From Lachnospiraceae bacterium (GTDB lineage Bacteria; Bacillota; Clostridia; Lachnospirales; Lachnospiraceae), in the NCBI GenBank assembly GCA_910575605.1, contig CAJTEW010000002.1, positions 1-64,000 on the forward strand: a DNA stretch of 64,000 nt. The letters run 5' to 3'. The notes below the pieces were generated by a model. The model was not told the origin of the DNA, did no database searches, and saw only the letters and a list, made by a program, of their open reading frames with translations. The translations under genes and the position numbers were made by a program. Positions 17,117 through 25,225 of the stretch are shown here, piece after piece. Position 1 is the first letter of the stretch. Each line of letters starts with the position of its first letter.

Positions 17117-17881
17117 TTGTCTGAAGAGACGAATACGAAAATGAAACTGGAGATTTTATCGACATTGTCAGGTGTGTTCCGGCAGGACGAAAGGGAATAT
17201 GATGATGAAAATGAGATGGACTGGGGCGATGTGCCGATGGAGGGCGCAGACCTTGCAGCATACGAAGAAGCGATAAAGAGAAAAATGCTGGAGTATGACG
17301 GCGGCGTTCCATGCGACCTGTGTCAATATTACAGCAGGAATGAGCAGATCAGAGAAAAAATCGAGAGCGCCATTGTGTCAGTTAAATGTGAGGAAGGCGT
17401 ATTATATGGCTGTACAACACTGACTGTAAAAGAGCCGCTTAGTGAAGCAGAACTGGAAGAATTCAGCGACTATCTGACCGGGCAGTACAGTGATGGCTGG
17501 GGTGAGGGATTTGAACAGCAGGATATTCCGGTAGATGGCGGCGATCTGAATGTAAGTTTCTGGAGATATTCTGATTTCCAGATTCAGATTCGTCCTGTGA
17601 CGCAGGGAGGCCAAGAACAGAAGAAGAAATTGTCCCGTCCGGAAATGCAGCTGCTTGGACATGATGGAAATATCTTTTCTATTATGGGAGATGCCAGGCA
17701 GCTGTTAGTCCGTAATGGCCAGAGGAATGAAGCGGACGAGATGATCGAAAGGGTAAAAGAATCCGGGAGCTACTACCGGGCGCTTGGCATTATTAGTGAA
17801 TATGTGGAAACAGAACTAAGCAGTCCCCGGCAGGAGGGGAAAGAAAAGACGAAGAAAACGGCGCGCGGGGAATGCCGGTGA
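17117..17881 (+). CDS. Conserved ICE hypothetical protein
   Basis: This acidic soluble protein of about 254 residues has no catalytic motif I recognise. It shows an acidic N-terminus (REYDDENEMDWGDVPMEGAD), a central mixed region with SDGWGEGFEQQDIPVDGGDL and a helical C-terminus. TTG 17117 is preferred over GTG 17108 because GGGAGAGG lies 8 nt upstream of it. Its place between the primase-like gene and a DNA methyltransferase suggests a role in DNA processing or defence evasion, but this is only context. Confidence 0.6.
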   Translation: MSEETNTKMKLEILSTLSGVFRQDEREYDDENEMDWGDVPMEGADLAAYEEAIKRKMLEYDGGVPCDLCQYYSRNEQIREKIESAIVSVKCEEGVLYGCTTLTVKEPLSEAELEEFSDYLTGQYSDGWGEGFEQQDIPVDGGDLNVSFWRYSDFQIQIRPVTQGGQEQKKKLSRPEMQLLGHDGNIFSIMGDARQLLVRNGQRNEADEMIERVKESGSYYRALGIISEYVETELSSPRQEGKEKTKKTARGECR

Positions 17882-17913
17882 AATAGTAAAAATAAAAGGG
17901 AAAGGATGATGCT

Positions 17914-18744
17914 ATGGAAAATTGTTTGAAACTGGAAGAACTGATGAAAGAAGGAATGTTCCCGGAAGAATTTACGGGCGGGGAGCGGTGGCAGATTCTG
18001 CATGGCGATACGCTGAAATTAGTACAGTCATTTCAGCCGGGTGTATTTGACGCAATCATTACAGATCCGCCCTATGCTTCCGGAGGTACCAGGCAGAATG
18101 AGCGCAACCGTACTACAAATCAGAAGTACAGCAGTATGAAGCCGGGAAATGCTCTGCCGGATTTTGACGGAGATAATAAGGATCAGCGTTCCTGGACGCA
18201 CTGGATGGCAGAATGGCTGTATGATGCGAGAAAAGCATGCAAAAGCGGCGCCCCTGTCTGCCTGTTCATTGACTGGAGGCAGTATCCGTCTATTACAGAC
18301 GCTTTGCAGTGGGCAGGCTGGATCTGGAGAGGAACGGCTGTGTGGGATAAGGGGAATTCCCGCCCGCAGAAAGGCCGTTTTCGTCAGCAGGCTGAATACA
18401 TTGTGTGGGGAAGCAATGGCCCAATGCCGGTGAGCCGTCCGGTGTCCTGCCTGCCGGGAGTGTTTCGGTACGGAAATCCCCAGAACCGTATCCATGTGAC
18501 GGAAAAGCCGCTACAGCTTATGAAAGATGTGATTCAGATTTGTGAGCCGGGAGGCAGAATCTTAGATCCCTTTGCCGGAGCAGGCACAACAATCCTTGCG
18601 GCCGTAGAGGAAGGATATGAGGCGGTGGGGATCGAAGTGACGGACGCATATTATAAGCTGGGTACTGACCGGGTACGTTTTGCATTGGAAGCAAAGGAAA
18701 AGGAAGAGCAGGAGAATAGGGAAGAAACAGGGCAGAAAGTGTGA
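17914..18744 (+). CDS. Site-specific DNA methyltransferase (N4/N6 class, beta-type motif order)
   Basis: The 276-residue protein has motif IV as DAIITDPPYASGG (residues about 45-57) and motif I near the C-terminus as ILDPFAGAGTTILAA, an order typical of beta-class amino-methyltransferases. DPPY suggests adenine-N6. No restriction enzyme gene is adjacent, so it is likely an orphan methylase that protects the element or marks its DNA. It would use SAM from the nearby MetK. ATG 17914 has GGGAAAGGATG upstream. Confidence 0.88.
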   Translation: MENCLKLEELMKEGMFPEEFTGGERWQILHGDTLKLVQSFQPGVFDAIITDPPYASGGTRQNERNRTTNQKYSSMKPGNALPDFDGDNKDQRSWTHWMAEWLYDARKACKSGAPVCLFIDWRQYPSITDALQWAGWIWRGTAVWDKGNSRPQKGRFRQQAEYIVWGSNGPMPVSRPVSCLPGVFRYGNPQNRIHVTEKPLQLMKDVIQICEPGGRILDPFAGAGTTILAAVEEGYEAVGIEVTDAYYKLGTDRVRFALEAKEKEEQENREETGQKV

Positions 18745-18791
18745 CAGGGTATCCCATTGGATGCCCTGAAACCGTTTCATGGGAAAGGCAG

Positions 18792-18807
18792 GCATCCATA
18801 TGGATGC
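18792..18807. repeat. 16-bp perfect palindrome upstream of the DpnD/PcfM-like gene
   Basis: GCATCCATATGGATGC is a perfect palindrome just before the ribosome binding site of the gene at 18821. It could be an operator or a small hairpin affecting translation. Confidence 0.5.
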
Positions 18808-18820
18808 GGAAAGGAAATGA

Positions 18821-19198
18821 ATGAAAAAAATGTATGATGTAACTGTCCAGGAAGTTCGGGAGTGGAGTGTGAAGATTCCTGCCTTAAGCGGAGAAGAAGC
18901 AAAGCGGATTGTAAAGGAAGGATGTCATCTGCATGGATTTACAACCAGCGCCGATGATGTAAAATCCGTCAGTTATGAAGCGGTGGAGCAATTGCCGAAA
19001 ACTGTATTTGAAGTAGAAATTAAAAAAGTATATACCATTAAAAAATCAATTGCCGCTTATACAAAAGAGCAAGCCGTAGAGCGGGCGGAGATATTTTATG
19101 AGGACAGAGCTTTTGACGGAGAATTTGACGACAGTACGCTGGAGGTGCTCTTTGAGGCAAAAGAACAGAAAATAAAAGAAAAAGAACCGGAACGATAG
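18821..19198 (+). CDS. DpnD/PcfM-like protein
   Basis: The 125-residue protein opens with YDVTVQEVREWSVKIPALSGEEA and has a second similar half (FEVEIKKVYTIKKSIAAYTKEQA). This matches the beta-strand/helix pattern of DpnD/PcfM proteins found next to conjugation genes. Function is unknown. ATG 18821 follows AAAGGAAATG. It is 11 nt upstream of the next gene, so they are likely co-transcribed. Confidence 0.65.
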   Translation: MKKMYDVTVQEVREWSVKIPALSGEEAKRIVKEGCHLHGFTTSADDVKSVSYEAVEQLPKTVFEVEIKKVYTIKKSIAAYTKEQAVERAEIFYEDRAFDGEFDDSTLEVLFEAKEQKIKEKEPER

Positions 19199-19209
19199 GG
19201 GGGATTTAT

Positions 19210-19533
19210 ATGGAACAGGCATTGGCGTATGTGTCCTGTCCGACAGACGATAGCCGGGCAAAGATGCAGAAATACTGCCGGAAGATTTATGAGCTGGGAT
19301 ATGTTCCCATCTGTCCTCAGTTTGGCTTTGCTCCGTTTTTAAATGAGAGTGAGGCAGAGGACCAGCAGGCATTGAATCGAATGTCACATATTATTCTCAG
19401 GCGGTGCCGTATGGTAGTGGTCTGCGGAAAGGAAGTGACTGGTACGATGAATACGGAGATCAGCATGGCAGACAGACTCCATATCATCTGCACGACGCTG
19501 GATGGATTGATAAAGATTAAAGAGACGGAGTAA
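19210..19533 (+). CDS. DUF4406/DUF7768-like nucleoside 2-deoxyribosyltransferase-fold protein
   Basis: The 107-residue protein shows the fold pattern YVSCPTDDSRAKMQKYCRKI, then YVPICPQFGFAPFLN and the glycine-bearing MVVVCGKEVTGTMNTEI. These resemble small DUF4406-type proteins related to nucleoside deoxyribosyltransferases. They are common on clostridial ICEs and phages; the substrate is unknown. RBS GGGGGGA lies before ATG 19210. The candidate oriT follows directly. Confidence 0.65.
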   Translation: MEQALAYVSCPTDDSRAKMQKYCRKIYELGYVPICPQFGFAPFLNESEAEDQQALNRMSHIILRRCRMVVVCGKEVTGTMNTEISMADRLHIICTTLDGLIKIKETE

Positions 19534-19539
19534 CCAGTG

Positions 19540-19655
19540 GCTTCGATTCTGACGGGGGAAATTGATTTCGCTGGTGCGACAGGTTTTGCAAGCATAGCGT
19601 TTGGATATCCAAACGCACTTTGGGGAGAACCCCAATCCCCCAGAAAGGAGAGGAA
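19540..19655 (+). other. oriT: Candidate origin of transfer (oriT)
   Basis: The 131-nt gap before the relaxosome genes holds a perfect 20-bp palindrome at 19597-19616 (centre GGATATCC). A hairpin TTGGGG (19620-19625) / CCCCAA (19630-19635) and a C-rich tract (AATCCCCCAG) follow immediately. Paired inverted repeats just upstream of mobC and the relaxase gene are the usual makeup of oriT in this ICE type. The nick site cannot be placed from sequence alone. Confidence 0.7.
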
Positions 19656-19664
19656 TAAGTAATT

Positions 19665-20120
19665 ATGAAAGTAGCTCTGGAACAAAGAATGGAAGCTGTG
19701 TTTAACAGGAAAGCGCTGAATCTCCGACAGCTAAAGGAGGTGTCAGGCAGAGGGCGTCAAAAGCAGAGATTCCGGGTGGAAAAGATTGCAGAACTGTCCC
19801 CGGAAGATTTTGCGTTGATTTCCACAAGGTTAGACAATTATTACCGTTTTCTGTATGAAAGCAGGGAATCTATGTATTTTGATGCTGGAGACCAATGTTT
19901 TCATTGCATTCTTATTACAACGGCAGAAAGAAAAGAAGGGATACTTGTAGAGGCAGAAGGATATGCGTATGTCCGGTATGGAGCCTATATTCCGGATTGT
20001 AGGAAGCTGGATCTGCGTCAGGCAGAGGTAATGAAGGAGGTGACGCTCTCCCATGATATTCCTGAAGAATATTGGAGGACGGGGGAGCGGCAGAAAACAG
20101 GAAAAGGGCAGGAAAGGTAG
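19665..20120 (+). CDS. Conserved ICE hypothetical protein (DUF6329-like)
   Basis: The 151-residue soluble protein has a basic N-terminus (KALNLRQLKEVSGRGRQKQR) and a mixed alpha/beta centre (FHCILITTAERKEGILVEAE, YVRYGAYIPDCRKLDL). It has no known catalytic motif. It lies between the candidate oriT and mobC and is probably part of the DNA-processing operon. The family name is a weak recollection, not a firm match. Confidence 0.55.
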   Translation: MKVALEQRMEAVFNRKALNLRQLKEVSGRGRQKQRFRVEKIAELSPEDFALISTRLDNYYRFLYESRESMYFDAGDQCFHCILITTAERKEGILVEAEGYAYVRYGAYIPDCRKLDLRQAEVMKEVTLSHDIPEEYWRTGERQKTGKGQER

Positions 20121-20128
20121 GTGAATCT

Positions 20129-20437
20129 ATGCGGAAACGAAATCATGTAGTGCCGGTGCGTTTAAATGCAAAGGAGCTGCGGCATTTGGACGAACAGGTA
20201 CGCTTAAGCGGTCTTGCGAGGGAAGAATATTTGCGGACGCTGATTCTTGGAGCAGAAGTTCATGCGAAGCCTTGTGAGCATCATGCAGATCTGCTTCGAA
20301 AGGTTGCAGGTTTATGTAATAATGCCAACCAGCTTGCCCATACAGCCAACGCATCAGGAACGGCTAGTCAGGAAAGTATCCGGGAAATGTTGCGGATCTC
20401 GAAAGAGACATGGCAGCTTGTGAAAGAGGAATGGTAA
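20129..20437 (+). CDS. mobC: MobC-like relaxosome protein
   Basis: The 102-residue basic protein has a ribbon-helix-helix-like start (HVVPVRLNAKELRHLDEQVR). The MobC-type helical end LLRKVAGLCNNANQLAHTAN follows, in which 'NNANQLA' is characteristic. MobC proteins bind oriT and help the relaxase open the strands. ATG 20129 follows AGGAAAGGTAGG. The gene is 6 nt upstream of the relaxase gene. Confidence 0.88.
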   Translation: MRKRNHVVPVRLNAKELRHLDEQVRLSGLAREEYLRTLILGAEVHAKPCEHHADLLRKVAGLCNNANQLAHTANASGTASQESIREMLRISKETWQLVKEEW

Positions 20438-20443
20438 TGGCTT

Positions 20444-21736
20444 ATGGCATACACCAGTATCATTCCCGTCCACCGCCTTGACAATTCTATTGAATACGTC
20501 AGGGATAAAGAAAAGATTGCAAGAAAGGCAGAAAGAGCCGGCTCATTAGAAGAGGCGGTTTCGTATGCCCTGAACCGGGAGAAAACAGAGCAGAGCATCT
20601 TTGAGGATTCCATTGGATGTACCTGTGAATCTGCCTGTCAGGATATGATTGCAACCAAAGAGCGGTTTCACAAGATGGGCGGCGTGCAGGGATATCACCT
20701 GATCCAAAGCTTTGCCGCCGGGGAGGTGACCCCGGAACTGGCACACCTTATGGGGCAGGAACTGGCAGAACAGCTCCTTAAAGGAAGATTTGAGGTGGTG
20801 ATTACAACTCATCTTAACACCAACCACTATCATAATCATTTGGTATTTAATTCTGTCAGTATGGCAGACGGCAGAAAGTATCACAGCAATGCCAGAAGTT
20901 ATTATGAGGAAGTCCGGAAAATATCGGACGGTCTGTGCCGGAAGTATGGGCTGTCCATTATTCAGACCAATAACGGGAAAGGGAAATCATACGCCCAGTG
21001 GCAGGCGGAAAAGAAAGGCGAGGCAACCTGGAGGACCGCCATACAGATGGATATCCGGGAAGCGGTTCAGATTAGCTTCACCTGGAAACAGTTCCTGTCT
21101 GAGATGGAGAAACGGGGCTATGTGTGGAAATTGAACCGGAAATATATTGCCTTGAAAGCGCCGGGAATGGAACGCTATATGCGGTTAAAAAGTCTGGGGA
21201 AACATTATTGTGAGCAGGCAGTCCGGGAATGGATTCTGCATCCGAAAGAAAAAGGGAAAAGGCAGGCAGGAAGAGCCGGGACAGGGTGGAAGAAAACCAC
21301 TGGATTGCAGGCTCTTTATTATTCCTATCTTTATCAAATGGGCATCATGGAAAAACGTCCAAAGCGGGTGTCCTATCTGGTTCGTGCGGATATCCGCAGG
21401 CTGGATAAGCGGATTACTCAGATGGAATTCCTGCAGAAACATGGGATCACGACACGTGAACAGCTTTCCGCTTACCGGAAACCACTGGAAGAACAGGTAC
21501 TGGTGCTTCTTAGGGAACGCCAGAGACTCTACCGCAGAGAGCCAGAGTCAGGACGAATTACAGAGATTGGAGAGAAGCTGAAATCTTTACGTGGGGAGAT
21601 CAAACTGTGCGGGCAGATAGAGCAGCACTCAAAGGAGATAGAAGAAAGGCTGAGAAGAGCAGAGAAAGAGAAAGCTGAAACGAAAGAGCAAGGAAAGGAG
21701 GAAACCAGATGGAAGAAACAGATACCGACAAAGTAA
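20444..21736 (+). CDS. mobA: MobA/VirD2-type (MOBP) relaxase
   Basis: The 430-residue protein carries the relaxase three-histidine motif in HLNTNHYHNHLVFNSV (residues about 125-140). A candidate catalytic Tyr lies near the N-terminus (YTSIIPVHRLDNSIEYV). It would nick oriT, stay bound to the 5' end and pilot the strand into the secretion channel. The C-terminal third is charged and helical (RAEKEKAETKEQGKEE). Its end overlaps the start of the next gene by 28 nt. Confidence 0.9.
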   Translation: MAYTSIIPVHRLDNSIEYVRDKEKIARKAERAGSLEEAVSYALNREKTEQSIFEDSIGCTCESACQDMIATKERFHKMGGVQGYHLIQSFAAGEVTPELAHLMGQELAEQLLKGRFEVVITTHLNTNHYHNHLVFNSVSMADGRKYHSNARSYYEEVRKISDGLCRKYGLSIIQTNNGKGKSYAQWQAEKKGEATWRTAIQMDIREAVQISFTWKQFLSEMEKRGYVWKLNRKYIALKAPGMERYMRLKSLGKHYCEQAVREWILHPKEKGKRQAGRAGTGWKKTTGLQALYYSYLYQMGIMEKRPKRVSYLVRADIRRLDKRITQMEFLQKHGITTREQLSAYRKPLEEQVLVLLRERQRLYRREPESGRITEIGEKLKSLRGEIKLCGQIEQHSKEIEERLRRAEKEKAETKEQGKEETRWKKQIPTK

Positions 21737-22698
21737 AATATTATTCCATTGATGAGGGCGCAGCGCGCAGGTCGAAAGAGATGATGAGTTTTTTTGATTA
21801 CCGGGAAGGAAGCGCAACAGAAGAATATCGAAAGCAGGTGGATCAGGCAGTGCAGATTGCAGTGGCGCAGAAAGAAAAGGTTGATCCAGTCTATCACGAA
21901 AAAATTGATACACTTTTGGACACCTATGCACGAAAATTGGCTGAGAACATGAACCATCAGTTTGAAATTGACGCACGTGTACCGTCTATTCTGATTGCAG
22001 GAGGCGCGAATTTTCCGGTGAGAAAAAAAGAGAAGCAGAATGCTGCCGGCGCAAAAAACAGGGAGGAGTGGCGGCAGATACAGGGGATTCTGGATAAAAT
22101 CCGGGGAACAGGAACAAGCGGCATCCGCTCAGACCATCCTCATGCATTAGAGCAGCTCAAAAGAAAGCTGGAGCATTTGGAACAGTCCCAGAAGCTTATG
22201 AAAGACGTGAATGCCTATTACCGGAAGAATAAGTCTTTGGAAGGCTGTACCCTTTTATCTGCGGAGCAGACGGAGAAGATTCGGACGTCAATGGAGCAGT
22301 TGTGGCATCCAGAGCCAAAACCATTCCCATCTTATGTGTTATCTAATAATGGTGCAGAGATACGTCGGATCCGATCCCGAATACAGGAATTGGAGCGGTA
22401 TGCGGAAAGCGAATTCAGGGGATGGGAATTTGCCGGAGGAAGAGCAGTAGCGAATCAGGAAGAGAACCGCCTGCAATTATTCTTTAAGGAAAAGCCGTCA
22501 GCAGAGCAGAGACATGAATTAAGACGGAGCGGATTTCAGTGGGCACCAAGCACCGGGGCATGGCAAAGGCTGTTGAATGACAATGCAATATCTGCCGCCG
22601 GGAGGCTTCCGTTTCTTATGCCGCTTTCTGGGAAAACGGTAAGACAGCTCCAGCCGGGGGCAGGAAGAAAGCCGGGAAATAGAGAAAACAGCCGGTAA
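21709..22698 (+). CDS. Conserved ICE protein next to the relaxase
   Basis: This 329-residue, mostly helical protein starts at ATG 21709 with AAGGAGGAAACC upstream, inside the relaxase gene. A C-terminal segment FFKEKPSAEQRHELRRSGFQW...W is a motif shared by many phage and plasmid proteins of unknown role. The long central helices (EQLKRKLEHLEQSQKLMKDV) suggest a coiled coil. It probably assists relaxase or strand handling, judging only by position. Confidence 0.6.
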   Translation: MEETDTDKVKYYSIDEGAARRSKEMMSFFDYREGSATEEYRKQVDQAVQIAVAQKEKVDPVYHEKIDTLLDTYARKLAENMNHQFEIDARVPSILIAGGANFPVRKKEKQNAAGAKNREEWRQIQGILDKIRGTGTSGIRSDHPHALEQLKRKLEHLEQSQKLMKDVNAYYRKNKSLEGCTLLSAEQTEKIRTSMEQLWHPEPKPFPSYVLSNNGAEIRRIRSRIQELERYAESEFRGWEFAGGRAVANQEENRLQLFFKEKPSAEQRHELRRSGFQWAPSTGAWQRLLNDNAISAAGRLPFLMPLSGKTVRQLQPGAGRKPGNRENSR

Positions 22699-22737
22699 TG
22701 AAAAAAATGATATAAGAGAAAACAGGAGGTGGACGCT

Positions 22738-23514
22738 ATGAATTTAGGAGGTGAAGCGGCAGATCAGGTTGTCCGGTATTCATTAGAGGGGCTGGATCAC
22801 AGCCTGCGGTTATCGGGAACCGCAGCGAAGAACCTGGCAGTATTCCTTGCAGCTCTTTTGAAAAATAATAAGAAGAGTTATGGAAAAATCTGTATGGCGA
22901 GGATGCTAAAAGAGAATAGACCGCTGAAGTTTTTTATGATTCCTTCAAAACGTATCCACGAGTTTGCGAAGGAGGGGAAGAAGAGGGGGCTGCCCTATGT
23001 GGTGATCCGGGACAGGAAAAATCCTCAGTTGTGTGAGTTGATGGTATTTGCAGACGATGCGGCAAAGGTAAACCGGGTTATGGACAAGATGAATCTGGAT
23101 TTCCTGAAATCTGAAAGCTGCGAGGCGGTGCAGGAAGTAGCAGGAGAAACAGAAAAAACAGCAGCGCCTGAACAAGAGATTCCAGTCATAACAGAGACGG
23201 TTGAAATGCCGGAGGGCGAAGTACAGTTTGAACTGGGAAGTATGGAGAATGATTTTAATTTCGGGAATCTGACAGGTGAAGCAGGAAATTTTACGCAGGC
23301 GAAGGAAGAAAGGAATCTGTCCGATCTTTCCTCGCGCAACAGAGATATTTTTACCGGGCAGGACGGAGAGAGTAAAAGGGCGTCAGTGCGGGAGGAATTA
23401 AACCAGATTAAGCAGGAGAAGCAAGAGGCAGGACGAAAAAAGAAGCAGAGGAACAAAGGGCGTTCCGGACGCAGGAATAAAAAGAAAATAAAAAATAAAG
23501 GAAAAGGAAGGTAA
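22738..23514 (+). CDS. pcfB: PcfB-family relaxosome/coupling accessory protein (DUF3801)
   Basis: The 258-residue product has the PcfB core: LRLSGTAAKNLAVFLAALL near residue 25 and the conserved block FFMIPSKRIHEFAKEGKKRG, then YVVIRDRKN. PcfB of pCF10 binds oriT DNA and the VirD4 ATPase and links relaxosome to channel. The C-terminal 100 residues are charged and low-complexity, ending in a run of Lys/Arg. ATG 22738 is 5 nt after GGAGG, a better start than GTG 22729. Confidence 0.85.
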   Translation: MNLGGEAADQVVRYSLEGLDHSLRLSGTAAKNLAVFLAALLKNNKKSYGKICMARMLKENRPLKFFMIPSKRIHEFAKEGKKRGLPYVVIRDRKNPQLCELMVFADDAAKVNRVMDKMNLDFLKSESCEAVQEVAGETEKTAAPEQEIPVITETVEMPEGEVQFELGSMENDFNFGNLTGEAGNFTQAKEERNLSDLSSRNRDIFTGQDGESKRASVREELNQIKQEKQEAGRKKKQRNKGRSGRRNKKKIKNKGKGR

Positions 23515-23518
23515 GAGA

Positions 23519-24463
23519 ATGGATTTATCAAAATATTTGCAGAATGAGGCAGAGACGCCTGTAGATACGGGAGGACAGCTATCAAAAGAGGAATATGCAG
23601 CATTAAAAAAGCAGGAGCGTGAGGAAGTGTGGGGAGAAATTGACTCGAAAGCGCAGGATATTTTCAAGGACAGCGATTCTCTGAAAGGATTCCTTGATTT
23701 TATGGCACAATGCAAACCACAGAGGACGCCGAACCTGTTGCTGCTTTACAGCCAGAATCCGGAAATCCGTCAGGTAAAGACTTTTGAAAAATGGAAAGAA
23801 GAACATAAGACGGTAAAAGCCGGTGTGCATGGCTATACGTTTATGGCAGAGAACAGATATGAAAAAGACGGGGAAATCCGTCAGGGTTATAAAATCTGCA
23901 AGGCATATGATATCAGCCAGATCCGCACAAAGCAGCCGGAGACGGAAGAACCGAAGCCGATGGACACCTTAATGGGGGCGCTTCTGACAGATACGGATAC
24001 CCGGATTCTGGTAGCGGACCATCTTCCGGAGAACGTGCAGGCGCAGTATATTCCAAGACAGCGTACCATTTATGTGCGGAATGGAATGAGCGAAATCATG
24101 ACATTTCATGCAATCAACCGGGAACTGGCATGTGCTTCTTTGGACAGGCGCGACGGGACGTACAACCGGGCAGAGGTTTCGCCGCAGGCATTCTGCACCG
24201 CTTATGTGGTAGCGCAGAAATATGGTGTGGATACGGCCGGATTCCAGTTTGACATGGTATGTGAAAAGATGGAATATGGCACAAAAGATCCGAAGGAACT
24301 GCGGGATTTTGTGCATGAAATTAAGAGCGCTGCATACAGCATTGAAAAACATATCGACCGTAACCTGGGAGAGCCGGAACAGGAATTTATAGCAGATGAA
24401 TTTGCGGTATCCGAGGGGAAAAAGCAGAAAGGAAATAAGGCCAAAAATCAGCCGGAACGCTGA
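23519..24463 (+). CDS. ArdC/LtrC-like DNA-processing protein
   Basis: The 314-residue protein contains an ArdC-like N-terminal domain (FLDFMAQCKPQRTPNLLLLY, residues about 60-80, and KTVKAGVHGYTFM). A central segment follows where a metallopeptidase motif would be expected, but it reads FHAINRELACAS and lacks HExxH, so the protease is probably inactive. ArdC-type proteins bind single-stranded DNA and can protect it from restriction during transfer. ATG 23519 follows GGAAGGTAAG and is only 4 nt after pcfB. Confidence 0.6.
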   Translation: MDLSKYLQNEAETPVDTGGQLSKEEYAALKKQEREEVWGEIDSKAQDIFKDSDSLKGFLDFMAQCKPQRTPNLLLLYSQNPEIRQVKTFEKWKEEHKTVKAGVHGYTFMAENRYEKDGEIRQGYKICKAYDISQIRTKQPETEEPKPMDTLMGALLTDTDTRILVADHLPENVQAQYIPRQRTIYVRNGMSEIMTFHAINRELACASLDRRDGTYNRAEVSPQAFCTAYVVAQKYGVDTAGFQFDMVCEKMEYGTKDPKELRDFVHEIKSAAYSIEKHIDRNLGEPEQEFIADEFAVSEGKKQKGNKAKNQPER

Positions 24464-24555
24464 AACGGGGAATTTCTTTCTGCATAAGAACGGCAGATAT
24501 TAAGCCGGGGTGCGGCAGGCTCAGGATAAGTAAACTGTGAAAGGAGGGGCGTTTT

Positions 24556-24864
24556 ATAGAGAAAAAAAGGTGTATCAAGATGGACGAGGTTACAAAAAAT
24601 ATGCTGATTCACGCACTCCGGGATGTGTTCCGGGAGGAAAAGACAGAGGGGCTTCCAACAGAGGAAACGAAAGCGCTGGTGTTAAAACTGGCAGAGCATG
24701 ACAGTCAGAAACTGTTTTTAGATAATACAGAGTATAAAAAAGCGGTGCAGGCGCTGAACGGTCTTCGGGATGGATATATCCGGGCAGGGCGTTATACAGA
24801 CGGAATCGATACCGTCCTCATAAAGCTTATGCGTTCCAAATATAAGAGATGTGCGGTGAGATAA
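24556..24864 (+). CDS. Small ICE hypothetical protein, possible ATA start
   Basis: The protein of 94-102 residues is helical and charged (MLIHALRDVFREEK, ALVLKLAEHDSQKLFLDN). No family is recognised. ATG 24580 has a modest AAGGTG upstream. A far stronger AAAGGAGGGG at 24540-24549 sits 6 nt before an in-frame ATA at 24556, which would add eight residues (IEKKRCIK). I list the longer form as the bounds. Function is unknown; it lies between the ArdC-like and DUF4314 genes. Confidence 0.55.
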   Translation: MEKKRCIKMDEVTKNMLIHALRDVFREEKTEGLPTEETKALVLKLAEHDSQKLFLDNTEYKKAVQALNGLRDGYIRAGRYTDGIDTVLIKLMRSKYKRCAVR

Positions 24865-24941
24865 GCGTCAGACAAAAATATAGTAACTTTTAAGATATAA
24901 ATATAAAATGATGTTTTGAAGGAAAGGAGGAATGTGCAAAG

Positions 24942-25202
24942 ATGTATGAACGGGAAATGAAACAGTCAGAACTGCTTAGAAAACGGTATCCGGCTGGAAC
25001 GAGACTCTGCCTCGATTATATGGAAGGGGAGGCGGATATGCCGGCCGGCCTTAAAGGGGAAGTAACGTTCATTGACGATATCGGTCAGATACACATGAAG
25101 TGGGAGAATGGCAGGAGCCTGCCGCTGAATGTGGAGGCAGACAGTTTTCACCGGGCGGGCGCACCGGAGAAAAAGCGGGATAAGGGGGAAGTATCCAGGT
25201 AG
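24942..25202 (+). CDS. DUF4314 domain protein
   Basis: The 86-residue protein has the compact beta-barrel pattern of DUF4314: RKRYPAGTRLCLDYMEG, GLKGEVTFIDDIGQIHMKWE and NGRSLPLNVEADSF. Proteins of this kind are common small genes on clostridial ICEs; function is unknown. ATG 24942 has a strong AAAGGAGG upstream. Its stop lies inside the likely 5' end of the virD4 gene. Confidence 0.75.
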   Translation: MYEREMKQSELLRKRYPAGTRLCLDYMEGEADMPAGLKGEVTFIDDIGQIHMKWENGRSLPLNVEADSFHRAGAPEKKRDKGEVSR

Positions 25203-25225
25203 GAAACAGCAGGAAGTCAGAATGG

